Part shown: in pieces, positions 56,714-64,000 of the stretch
How the letters are laid out: each line of letters opens with the position of its first letter
Position numbering within the stretch: position 1 is the first letter of the stretch
Assembly: GCA_947500385.1 (NCBI GenBank)
Contig: CANMSA010000025.1
Span: 1-64,000 of the forward strand
Source of the DNA: an uncultured Flavobacteriaceae bacterium
GTDB taxonomy: Bacteria; Bacteroidota; Bacteroidia; Flavobacteriales; Flavobacteriaceae
DNA: 64,000 nucleotides
Direction: 5' to 3'
Position numbers and translations under genes: made by a program
The notes under the pieces: generated by a model
What the model was told of the DNA's origin: nothing
What the model saw: only the letters and a program-made list of their open reading frames with translations
Database searches by the model: none

Positions 56714-58183
56714 ATGAAAACAAAGAAAATAATACTCACAATTTGCTTTTTAATCATAGGACTTGTGGCCTGTGATCGGGAAGAGTTGAACCAAAAAGAC
56801 CCTAATTCAATTGCTCCGGAAGACTTTTTTGAAAAAGAAGGGCAATTACAATCAGCAGTAAATTCTTCCTATAATTTTCTGCAGGTACAAGGGATGTATG
56901 GTAGAATTGGCTTTTTCCTATTTGACAATTTATCACAAGAAAATTTAGGTACCGATGCTTTACAAGGTGGTCTTTTAGAGTTTATGAACTATACGTACGG
57001 ACCTTCAAGTGGAGAACTATACACCTTCTGGCAGGCGGCTTATAGGGGAGTTGGAAGTTGTAATTTTGTTATTTCCTCGGTAGAAAACGGGGCTACCGAA
57101 GCAATTCCTCAAAGCGAAGTAACCCAGAGTGTAGCTGAAGCAAGATTCCTTAGGGCCCTTTATTATTTCTATTTGACCAACTTATGGGGAGATGTGCCAA
57201 GGCCGTTGGTTCCAGCAGCCGATTCAAATGGTACCCCGAAGTCTACGCAATCGGAAATTTATGAAGTTATTTTAGAAGATTTGTCTTTTGCGATTGCAAA
57301 TTTACCCGAGAAGGGAAGTATTCAGAATGGTAGGGCTACTAAAGGCGCTGCACAGGCTTTAAAGGGGAAAGTACATCTTTTTTTACAAGAATGGTCACAG
57401 GCTAAAACCGAATTGGAGGCCATCACAGGCTATACTATTGAGGGAGTGCTTCCAAGGGATAATGGTAATGAGGCAGGGGAGTTCAATCCTGAATCGTTGT
57501 TCGAGGTAAACTATGACAAGCAAATAGGAGGTAATCAGTGGAATGCGCAGGGAACAGGAGTGGCAGAGACTACTTTTAGGGGAATTGAGTATGCACCCAC
57601 CAACTTCGCGAACATTATTGTTCGTCCATCGTTTTTTGATGAATTTGAGTCCGATGATCCTCGTATCCAGGCCTATTTTTATCAAAATGGCGACACCTAT
57701 AATAACGGGGAGTTGACTTTTGAGAACTTAACATCTGTTGTTTGGAGGAAGTATCAAAATCTAGATGTACAGCCGCAAGATGGGTTCGATTATAGTGGAA
57801 TCAACTTTAGAGTTCTTAGGTATGCCGATGTGTTGTTAATGCTGGCGGAAGCCGAAAACGAATTGGGCAATCAGCCCGCCGCGATTGGTTTTATGAACCA
57901 AGTTCGTGATAGGGTCGGAATGCCTAACTATGGTACAGCTGAAATGGATTCAAGAGGATATCCTGTTGGCTCCAAAGAACAAGTTTTTAACGCGTTGGTA
58001 CATGAGCGAGCCGTCGAACTCGCGGGAGAACAAATTCGCTTTTTAGATTTAAAAAGATGGGGCTTGGCAAGTTCGGTTATTGATGGTTTTCAAACGGGAA
58101 AGCATGAATTTCTACCAATACCTCAAGCGGAAATAGATGGTAATCCGCAACTTACGGGTGCGGATCAAAACCCTGGTTACTAA
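56714..58183 (+). CDS. SusD-like outer membrane glycan-binding lipoprotein
   Basis: 489 residues with the lipobox LIGLVAC (Cys20) and RagB/SusD features: SVAEARFLRALYYFYL near the TPR helices, VLRYADVLLMLAEAENELG toward the C-terminus, and the ending VHERAVELAGEQIRFLDLKRWG with FLPIPQAEI. It sits on the outer face of SusC and helps capture glycan. Followed by an intrinsic terminator. Confidence 0.95.
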   Translation: MKTKKIILTICFLIIGLVACDREELNQKDPNSIAPEDFFEKEGQLQSAVNSSYNFLQVQGMYGRIGFFLFDNLSQENLGTDALQGGLLEFMNYTYGPSSGELYTFWQAAYRGVGSCNFVISSVENGATEAIPQSEVTQSVAEARFLRALYYFYLTNLWGDVPRPLVPAADSNGTPKSTQSEIYEVILEDLSFAIANLPEKGSIQNGRATKGAAQALKGKVHLFLQEWSQAKTELEAITGYTIEGVLPRDNGNEAGEFNPESLFEVNYDKQIGGNQWNAQGTGVAETTFRGIEYAPTNFANIIVRPSFFDEFESDDPRIQAYFYQNGDTYNNGELTFENLTSVVWRKYQNLDVQPQDGFDYSGINFRVLRYADVLLMLAEAENELGNQPAAIGFMNQVRDRVGMPNYGTAEMDSRGYPVGSKEQVFNALVHERAVELAGEQIRFLDLKRWGLASSVIDGFQTGKHEFLPIPQAEIDGNPQLTGADQNPGY

Positions 58184-58230
58184 GATTTTTTATATGAGTT
58201 AGTTTGAAGTTAGTTTAATTTTGAGAAAGG

Positions 58231-58262
58231 GGCGATAACTGTAGTGGGTTATCGCCTTTTTG
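58231..58262 (+). terminator. Terminator after susCD
   Basis: Perfect 9 bp stem GGCGATAAC (58231-58239) with GTTATCGCC (58248-58256), loop TGTAGTGG, then TTTTT. Confidence 0.88.
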
Positions 58263-58901
58263 TTTTTTAGGTCAATGGCAATGTGTAAACCGGCTTCTTT
58301 CCATTTTAATGAATAGCAAATTTGACCTAAAAGGCGCCCTGCTGATCCCGCTGTTTCATATAAGAGGTATTTAATTCGTTCCCTGCAAGTTTTTTGCAGG
58401 GAAGGCGATTATTTTTGAAATGCTATGTTAGAATAATGTCAATAACAGTTTTTTTAAAGAGCGCCATGAAGTATTATTTGAACTCGTATGCAAACTCGGA
58501 AGTGTAAGATTTTTAAACAAAACATTGATATATGAATTGAACTGCAAAAGGCACAATAAATTCTTTAAAATTAGAGAATAAAATACTAATTTGCTGTGCG
58601 TATAGTAGGATGACCAGCCAACTAATTTTTGAAAACATTTTGTTCCCCTATATCTTCTTCGCTAGTGTTAGTCGCTAGAAAATAATACAATACGTCTTTC
58701 AATCATTGGGAATCCGATATTCTGTGATTTAACGGAGAATTATCTATGTTGTTTTGGTATTGAATTAGTGTCGTGGTCCTAAGAATAGGTGAGCCAAATT
58801 GTTTGGTTTGACTGTTTTTGGTGAAGGCAATTGGTTTGATATCTGTGCATTGTTTTTTGAAGTGTTTTAATAATAGTCCTTAAAAATAAATAATAACCCG
58901 T
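58263..58901. other. Intergenic region with a 10 bp hairpin
   Basis: About 640 bases with no gene I can support. At 58379-58403 there is a perfect 10 bp inverted repeat (TTCCCTGCAA, loop GTTTT, TTGCAGGGAA) without a T-run. Scattered short open stretches on both strands look mildly protein-like but none is convincing. No promoter motif seen for the next gene. Confidence 0.4.
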
Positions 58902-60908
58902 ATGACCTCCTTTTTTATGAAAAATTGTATTTCCTATTCCTACAAGCAGTGCGCTCGTGTAGGGCTGTTGCTCCCTTTTTTGTTACTCTGTGTATTTTCA
59001 ATGACAGCCCAATGTCCCGGTTCCATTGAGAATAGTTCTAGTGATCCTTCCATAACCTTTACTTCGACCAGTCTCCAAGCAGGTGGGGATAGTGCCGTAG
59101 TGGTAGATGACAATGGTGTCTGTGGTCTACGCGTGGAGAATGTTGATACAGGGCAACCGTGGGCCAGAGCACGGATTCAAGTTAACCTAAGCAATAATGG
59201 TCTGGTGGCTGGAGATGAATTAAGTGTTAGTTTGGATGCCAACGTACTTTCCGGTAAAGGACGGGTCGAATATAATGTTAATAATGCGGCCAATAGCGCT
59301 CTGATCGCTAGCGATTTTAATCCTGGGGTCGATAGTCATAGTGGGACATTTATATTGCCGGCAGGGGCCAACACCTTGGATTTATGGTTGTTCTCAAATT
59401 ATCAACAATCCGGAAATGGGGGGGTGGTGATATATTCGAACATCAGTATTACGAAGTCCGGCGGGGGTGGCACAGATTGCGCCACTGTCAACCTGCAAAC
59501 GGAATATCGAATCAATAGTGGTTCCTGGCCAAGGAATGAAAGTTCCGTTACCGTGGATTCCGGAGATAACTTGACCTTGAGCGGGTACCCTAATTCTTTG
59601 GTGATAACGATTACAGATCCCGCTGGCGTAGTACACGGGGATAACTACCAAATACAAGGTATAACGGCGGGCGATGCCGGGGTTTATACCATTACGGAAG
59701 CCGGTGGGTGTTCTGAAACCTTGTCGGTGAATGTTACGGGAAGCCCCCAGAATAGTCCACCGACCCCACCTGGGGTGCCAATTGCAACCAATGTAACCAC
59801 AGATATGGTAGACTTAAGCTGGAATCCATCTTCGGATGATGTGGCGGTAAGTGGCTACAGGGTGTTTTCAGGAACAACCTTGGTGGCCTCATCCACGAAC
59901 AATGCGGCGCAAATTACGGGCCTCACCCCCAATACCAGCTACTCCTTTACGGTAAGGGCGTTTGACGGTAACAATGCCGAAAGTACGGCAAGCGGAGCGG
60001 TCAACGTGATCACCTTGTCAAATCAAGGTTCTGATACGAATGTAGCCTTGGGTAAAACCGCTGAGCAATCCAGTGTTTACAATGGTAGAACGGCCGATAT
60101 CGCGGTGGATGGGGATACCGATGGAAACGGCGAGGCCAAAGTGACCCATACCAATTCTGATGATCAAATGTGGTGGCAGGTTGATTTGGGAGGTAATCAT
60201 AATGTAAACGAAATACATGTTTACAATCGAACGGATTTCGGCCCTAGCAGATTACAGTTTGCCGAGATTTATGTGGGCAACGCAGACACCAAAAATCCCA
60301 GTGACTACACCTTGGTAGGTACGCTGGGTCCTTCTGCGCAGGTGCAAGAGTTTAATGGACTATCGGTTAGCGGCAGGTACGTCATGGTACACTTATTAAA
60401 ATCATCGGGGAATGATAAATTTCTTAGCCTTGCTGAGGTGGAAGTGTATGGTGCTCCGGTTTCCAATCCCGGACCGGGAGGGGATTCGGTGTGGACCGCC
60501 AATACCTATGGTATCAGTTTTAACGCTACGGGTACCCCGAATGGGAATGTAGGAATCGGGACCACACCTCAATCAAACTATCGGTTAGCGGTTGATGGTA
60601 CTATTCATACAAGGGAAGTAAGAGTGGATGATATTGGATGGGCCGATTATGTTTTTGAAGATGATTACCGATTACCCAGTTTACAGCAAGTTCAGGAGCA
60701 TATAGAATCCCATGGTCATCTGATAAATGTACCCTCGGCAAAAGAAGTGGAAGCCAATGGGATTGAATTGGGTGAAATGAATAAAATTTTGCTGGAGAAA
60801 ATTGAGGAATTGACACTTTACATACTTCAAGAAAATAAAAAGCAAAAAGAATTGGAAGAGGTGCTAAAAGAATTGGAACAAATCGCAAAACCACATGGAA
60901 ATGATTAG
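58902..60908 (+). CDS. Secreted protein with FN3, F5/8C discoidin and tail-fibre-like module
   Basis: 668 residues with a signal peptide (GLLLPFLLLCVFSMTAQ). Residues ~40-185 are a beta-sandwich resembling a carbohydrate-binding module; ~195-280 Ig-like; ~285-372 FN3 (GVPIATNVTTDMVDLSWNPS); ~379-515 an F5/8 type C discoidin domain (NVALGKTAEQSS ... MWWQVDLGG); ~530-668 the module shared with three other proteins here (GWADYVFEDDY, GHLINVPSAKEV, KIEELTLYIL). It binds glycans or surfaces by its domains. Its last 14 bases overlap the next gene. Confidence 0.8.
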   Translation: MTSFFMKNCISYSYKQCARVGLLLPFLLLCVFSMTAQCPGSIENSSSDPSITFTSTSLQAGGDSAVVVDDNGVCGLRVENVDTGQPWARARIQVNLSNNGLVAGDELSVSLDANVLSGKGRVEYNVNNAANSALIASDFNPGVDSHSGTFILPAGANTLDLWLFSNYQQSGNGGVVIYSNISITKSGGGGTDCATVNLQTEYRINSGSWPRNESSVTVDSGDNLTLSGYPNSLVITITDPAGVVHGDNYQIQGITAGDAGVYTITEAGGCSETLSVNVTGSPQNSPPTPPGVPIATNVTTDMVDLSWNPSSDDVAVSGYRVFSGTTLVASSTNNAAQITGLTPNTSYSFTVRAFDGNNAESTASGAVNVITLSNQGSDTNVALGKTAEQSSVYNGRTADIAVDGDTDGNGEAKVTHTNSDDQMWWQVDLGGNHNVNEIHVYNRTDFGPSRLQFAEIYVGNADTKNPSDYTLVGTLGPSAQVQEFNGLSVSGRYVMVHLLKSSGNDKFLSLAEVEVYGAPVSNPGPGGDSVWTANTYGISFNATGTPNGNVGIGTTPQSNYRLAVDGTIHTREVRVDDIGWADYVFEDDYRLPSLQQVQEHIESHGHLINVPSAKEVEANGIELGEMNKILLEKIEELTLYILQENKKQKELEEVLKELEQIAKPHGND

Positions 60909-61371
60909 TAATAAAATGCTTGTTATGTTTTTTTGTTTGTGTCTTGGAAAGATGCTTCAAGCGCAAGAACCTTGGGTTGTCGAAAACGAAGGGGTCTATT
61001 ATTCAGAAGAGAATGTGGGCATTGGTACTCTGGCGCAGGAGAATTATAAACTGGCCGTAGATGGTCGCGTTCATGCGCGCGAAGTACATATAAATCAGAA
61101 CAGCTGGCCCGACTACGTATTTAGAAATGATTACCAGCTTCCTTCATTGGATTCTTTAAGAAATCAAATTAAAAATAAAGGGCATCTAATCAATATCCCG
61201 TCTGCCGAAGAGGTTGGCCAAAAGGGTATTAAACTAGCTGAGATGAATCGTCTTCTAATGGAAAAGGTGGAGGAACTTACTTTATACCTGCTTGCTCATC
61301 GAGAAAAACGCAAAACAATCGAAGCCAGGATTCATACGCTAATGGAGCAATTCGAATCGACACAAAAGTAG
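60895..61371 (+). CDS. Small secreted paralogue of the tail-fibre-like module
   Basis: 158 residues that are almost only the shared module: signal peptide (LVMFFCLCLGKMLQAQ), VGIGTLAQENYKLAVDGRV, SWPDYVFRNDY, GHLINIPSAEEV and KVEELTLYLLAH, ending in a coiled coil. Overlaps the upstream gene by 14 bases (ATG at 60895, or at 60901 as an alternative) and precedes the RHS-like gene by 71 bases. Position between two big surface proteins suggests it works with them; function unknown. Confidence 0.75.
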   Translation: MEMISNKMLVMFFCLCLGKMLQAQEPWVVENEGVYYSEENVGIGTLAQENYKLAVDGRVHAREVHINQNSWPDYVFRNDYQLPSLDSLRNQIKNKGHLINIPSAEEVGQKGIKLAEMNRLLMEKVEELTLYLLAHREKRKTIEARIHTLMEQFESTQK

Positions 61372-61442
61372 GAACAAACTGTTCGTTTAGATTGCATTTT
61401 TGAAAACACATCAAGATTAAAAACAATACAAACAAATATCAC

Positions 61443-64000
61443 ATGAAAAAGACTTTAACCATCGCTTTTTCTCTTTTATTCGGTTATTTAGGCATGTCAC
61501 AGGTAGAAATAAGGGAGGTAGTATCACCAGCTCCTACCGCGGCTTCCTTAGCTAAATACGCCGATGTACCCGTGGGCTATTACACCGGAACCCCTTCCAT
61601 TTCAATCCCCTTATATACTGTTCAGGATAGGGATATTACATTGCCCATAAGCTTAAGTTACAACGCCTCTGGCATTAAAGTGAGCGAAGAAGCGAGCTGG
61701 GTCGGCCTGGGCTGGTCACTTAATGCGGGCGGAGTGATTACCAGAGTGGTTCGTGGATTGGATGATTTTCAAGAACAAGTAAATAAGAAAGGCTATCCAT
61801 TTTCAGAACTTCCGGAAAGGTCAGGGATTGGGCCCATACAGGCACAGGATAATTTAGAAACCATATGGACATATATCAGAGAGTACAATGGTGTGTTTCA
61901 AGATCCGGAACCCGATATCTTTTACTACAATTTTGGCACTAAGTCGGGTACTTTTTACTTGCAGAAAACGGTTGCAAATTCCAACATTCTTCTGGGTGTG
62001 ACTCAAAAAAAAGAAGATCTTCATATTGAATATAACAAAGGAAGTAAATATTGGACCATTATTGATACTAATGGGGATGTATATACTTTTAATGAATATG
62101 AAATTACAGAATCAGGGTCTACTTCTGGTACTTCACGTCCAAATGAGCTTTCTTTCCAAGTCCCCTTACCAGATTTAGATAATCCAGTACTCTCCTCTTG
62201 GTATTTGGAAAAAATTGAATCACGTGCCGGTGGTTTGGTTGAATTCGAATATGACCCGGGATTTAGAGCCACTAGTCAACTACAAATTAGTGAGAAAGCA
62301 CTACGCGCTTACAATATTTTAGGACAAAATTGTGGTTCCATGGGTTTCTGTGGATTCGAACCTTCTGGCCCTCAGTTGCAACAGTCTTATTTTGAGTATA
62401 CAGCTAGTAGGAGTTATAGGTATTTGAAGTATTTAAAAGAAATCAGTTTTCCAGGAGGCAAGTTGACTTTTAGAAAGTCTCCTAGACTAGATTTGATACC
62501 TACCTTAGGAGATTTACAACCCGAAGCGCATCCTCAGAAGTTAGATGCGATAGATATTTATCAGACAGGGAATTCACAACCGATTAAGTCGTTTCAGTTA
62601 AAAAACGATTATTTCAAAAGATCGGAGAACGATACTGATTCCCGTTACTTAAGACTAAAACTCAAAGAAGTTGTGGAAGTCGGTTCTGATTTAGAAACGA
62701 TTTCACCATATGTTTTCGACTATGAGGAGGAGGTTCCGATACCATCTAAACTTACATTTGATTATGATCACTGGGGATATTATAATGGTAAAAGAAATGA
62801 TGTTTTGTCAGTACCTTGGTCATCCTCCAAGAGTATACGCGGTACGGCAATACCATCCGTTCAATTCTTAAATACTACCAATGGAAATTATAACGATCTA
62901 AAAGGAGCGAATAGGGAACCGGACTTGGACTTCGCAAAGCTCTTTTCTCTAAAGCAAATTACTTATCCAACCTCGGGGGTTCATGATTTTCAGTTTGAAT
63001 TAAATGAGTATGGCAATTTAGACCGTCCCTATATAATATCCATTGAAGATAATGTAGTAGCTGATACTGTTTTATGCAACCAATCATCACTTAGTGCTTG
63101 TGATAATGCTGCTTCGGGAATCAACCTTAGCTTCGAAGTAGGCTCTGAAACATTGGATGACGGTACCGTTGTTGGCAAAGACATTTATATCGAATACTTT
63201 TTTATTGGCGGTCCAATTACACCGGGCACCTATTCTGGCCCATTTTTGGAAATCACTAACGTATCTGAGGGAGGTTCTCCATTTTTTAGAACTTTTGAGG
63301 ACTTGTCTGTTATTACTCAGGGAGAGGGGACGACAATCTATGCCGAACCTGGCGAACACCTTTTATGGGTGAATTTACCTGTGGGAGTTGCACTAGATGT
63401 GCGAGTGGTTATTAAAGATAAAGTCAAAGTACCTGTAACGAAGAAGAAAGGGGCGGGCCTGAGACTGCAAAAATTGACAATCCAAGAAAGTCCTACTTCA
63501 GAGCCCATTATAAAAAAATATCTATACACCTCAAACGGCGACGGGGAATCAAGTTCTGGAATTTTAATGGGAAAACCAGACTATTTTTCAAGTTTGGGAC
63601 TTACAGAGACACTTGTAGATCAATATGGTATATGTGTGTCTTCATGTTCGGGAGGATACGAATACATTCATGGTTCATCCGTAAGTCAAAACAATCTTGG
63701 GGCTTCTGCCAATGGCAAATATATTGGGTATTCTGAGGTTGTAGAAGTTCATGGAGAAAATGGGGAGAATGGGCGTATCAATTATTTCTTTTATAATGCT
63801 GCGGATGAGACTGACCAGTGGAGTACGGGAATCAAATATGTTTCAGGTGTTCCTAGTTATCCACATTTGGAGAATGGTTTGTTGAGTGGTATTGAGACGT
63901 ACGATAGCAACGGGATAATTCAGAAAAAGCAGGAATATAATTATGTTATTGATGGTCCGACGAAATTAAACATACCTGCTTTTTATGTTAGAACACCAAA
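61443..64000 (+). CDS. RHS/YD-repeat-like secreted protein, N-terminal part (truncated by window end)
   Basis: The ATG at 61443 starts a frame that is open to the window edge (852 codons plus two bases). It begins with a signal peptide (MKKTLTIAFSLLFGYLGMSQ). The next ~90 residues read like the N-terminus of Bacteroidota RHS-repeat proteins: VGYYTGTPSISIPLYTVQ, LPISLSYNASGIKVSEEASW, VGLGWSLNAGGVITRVVRG. The rest continues as a beta-rich shell-like stretch. YD repeats and the C-terminal core, including any toxin domain, would lie beyond the window, so they are not seen. Confidence 0.75.
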   Translation, partial: MKKTLTIAFSLLFGYLGMSQVEIREVVSPAPTAASLAKYADVPVGYYTGTPSISIPLYTVQDRDITLPISLSYNASGIKVSEEASWVGLGWSLNAGGVITRVVRGLDDFQEQVNKKGYPFSELPERSGIGPIQAQDNLETIWTYIREYNGVFQDPEPDIFYYNFGTKSGTFYLQKTVANSNILLGVTQKKEDLHIEYNKGSKYWTIIDTNGDVYTFNEYEITESGSTSGTSRPNELSFQVPLPDLDNPVLSSWYLEKIESRAGGLVEFEYDPGFRATSQLQISEKALRAYNILGQNCGSMGFCGFEPSGPQLQQSYFEYTASRSYRYLKYLKEISFPGGKLTFRKSPRLDLIPTLGDLQPEAHPQKLDAIDIYQTGNSQPIKSFQLKNDYFKRSENDTDSRYLRLKLKEVVEVGSDLETISPYVFDYEEEVPIPSKLTFDYDHWGYYNGKRNDVLSVPWSSSKSIRGTAIPSVQFLNTTNGNYNDLKGANREPDLDFAKLFSLKQITYPTSGVHDFQFELNEYGNLDRPYIISIEDNVVADTVLCNQSSLSACDNAASGINLSFEVGSETLDDGTVVGKDIYIEYFFIGGPITPGTYSGPFLEITNVSEGGSPFFRTFEDLSVITQGEGTTIYAEPGEHLLWVNLPVGVALDVRVVIKDKVKVPVTKKKGAGLRLQKLTIQESPTSEPIIKKYLYTSNGDGESSSGILMGKPDYFSSLGLTETLVDQYGICVSSCSGGYEYIHGSSVSQNNLGASANGKYIGYSEVVEVHGENGENGRINYFFYNAADETDQWSTGIKYVSGVPSYPHLENGLLSGIETYDSNGIIQKKQEYNYVIDGPTKLNIPAFYVRTP

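Noticed and set aside
58263-58901. Insertion sequence or gene remnant in the intergenic region
   Set aside because: Short open stretches on both strands are equally protein-like and the single hairpin has no partner repeat; no support.

Overview
The window reads as one contiguous stretch of a marine Bacteroidota chromosome, most likely family Flavobacteriaceae. The support is a SusC/SusD pair, several secreted proteins with type IX secretion system (T9SS) C-terminal sorting tails, promoters with the Bacteroidota -7 box TAnnTTTG, a DnaE fused to a DnaQ-like exonuclease, and an Ala/Glu-extended ribosomal protein S16. The genus cannot be fixed from sequence alone.

Layout. (1) 1-8879, mostly housekeeping: a period-7 repeat tract, rpsP-rimM, dnaE, a seven-heme cytochrome c lipoprotein, thioredoxin and a DUF58 protein. 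(2) 8906-9523: tRNA-Asp(GTC) with its promoter and terminator, followed by three tandem copies of a ~165 bp unit that each repeat the tRNA 3' end plus terminator. (3) 9541-12391: an amidohydrolase lipoprotein and two small unknowns. (4) 12620-21494, all minus strand: a three-gene operon of secreted proteins (a tail-fibre-like protein, an 1157-residue protein and a 337-residue protein, both with CARDB and T9SS modules), a second tail-fibre-like gene, and a TPR-containing histidine kinase lipoprotein. Both tail-fibre-like genes share a 46 bp upstream element at identical spacing from their -7 boxes. (5) 21955-32565: an AraC regulator with a serine hydrolase, a membrane methyltransferase-like protein, and a MarR-controlled RND tripartite efflux operon followed by a CPXCG zinc-ribbon protein and an MFS transporter. 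(6) 32803-44229, carbohydrate and nucleoside accessory region: two paralogous membrane-anchored AraC regulators, an ADP-ribosylglycohydrolase-fold enzyme, an NCS1 permease with a small membrane partner, a GH5 enzyme, a GH92 mannosidase and a sulfatase. (7) 44685-58183: a giant secreted beta-propeller protein, a four-gene phosphosugar operon (cupin phosphoglucose isomerase, ROK kinase, class I mannose-6-phosphate isomerase, cupin phosphomannose isomerase) and a SusC/SusD pair. (8) 58902-64000: a discoidin-domain secreted protein, a small paralogue, and the N-terminal part of an RHS/YD-repeat protein cut by the window end.

How the genes fit together. Regions 6 and 7 look like a mannose-rich glycan utilisation locus. 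GH92, GH5 and the sulfatase would trim the glycan, SusC/SusD would import it, and the ROK kinase with the isomerases would bring mannose into glycolysis. Regions 4 and 8 share one C-terminal module (W-x-D-[FY]-V-F ... GHL ... PSA-x-EV ... EELTLY), present four times and always next to very large secreted proteins. This repeated pairing, with the conserved upstream element in region 4, is the best candidate here for an undescribed cell-surface system.

Two decayed gene fragments lie hidden in intergenic DNA (21590-21865 and 44246-44496).
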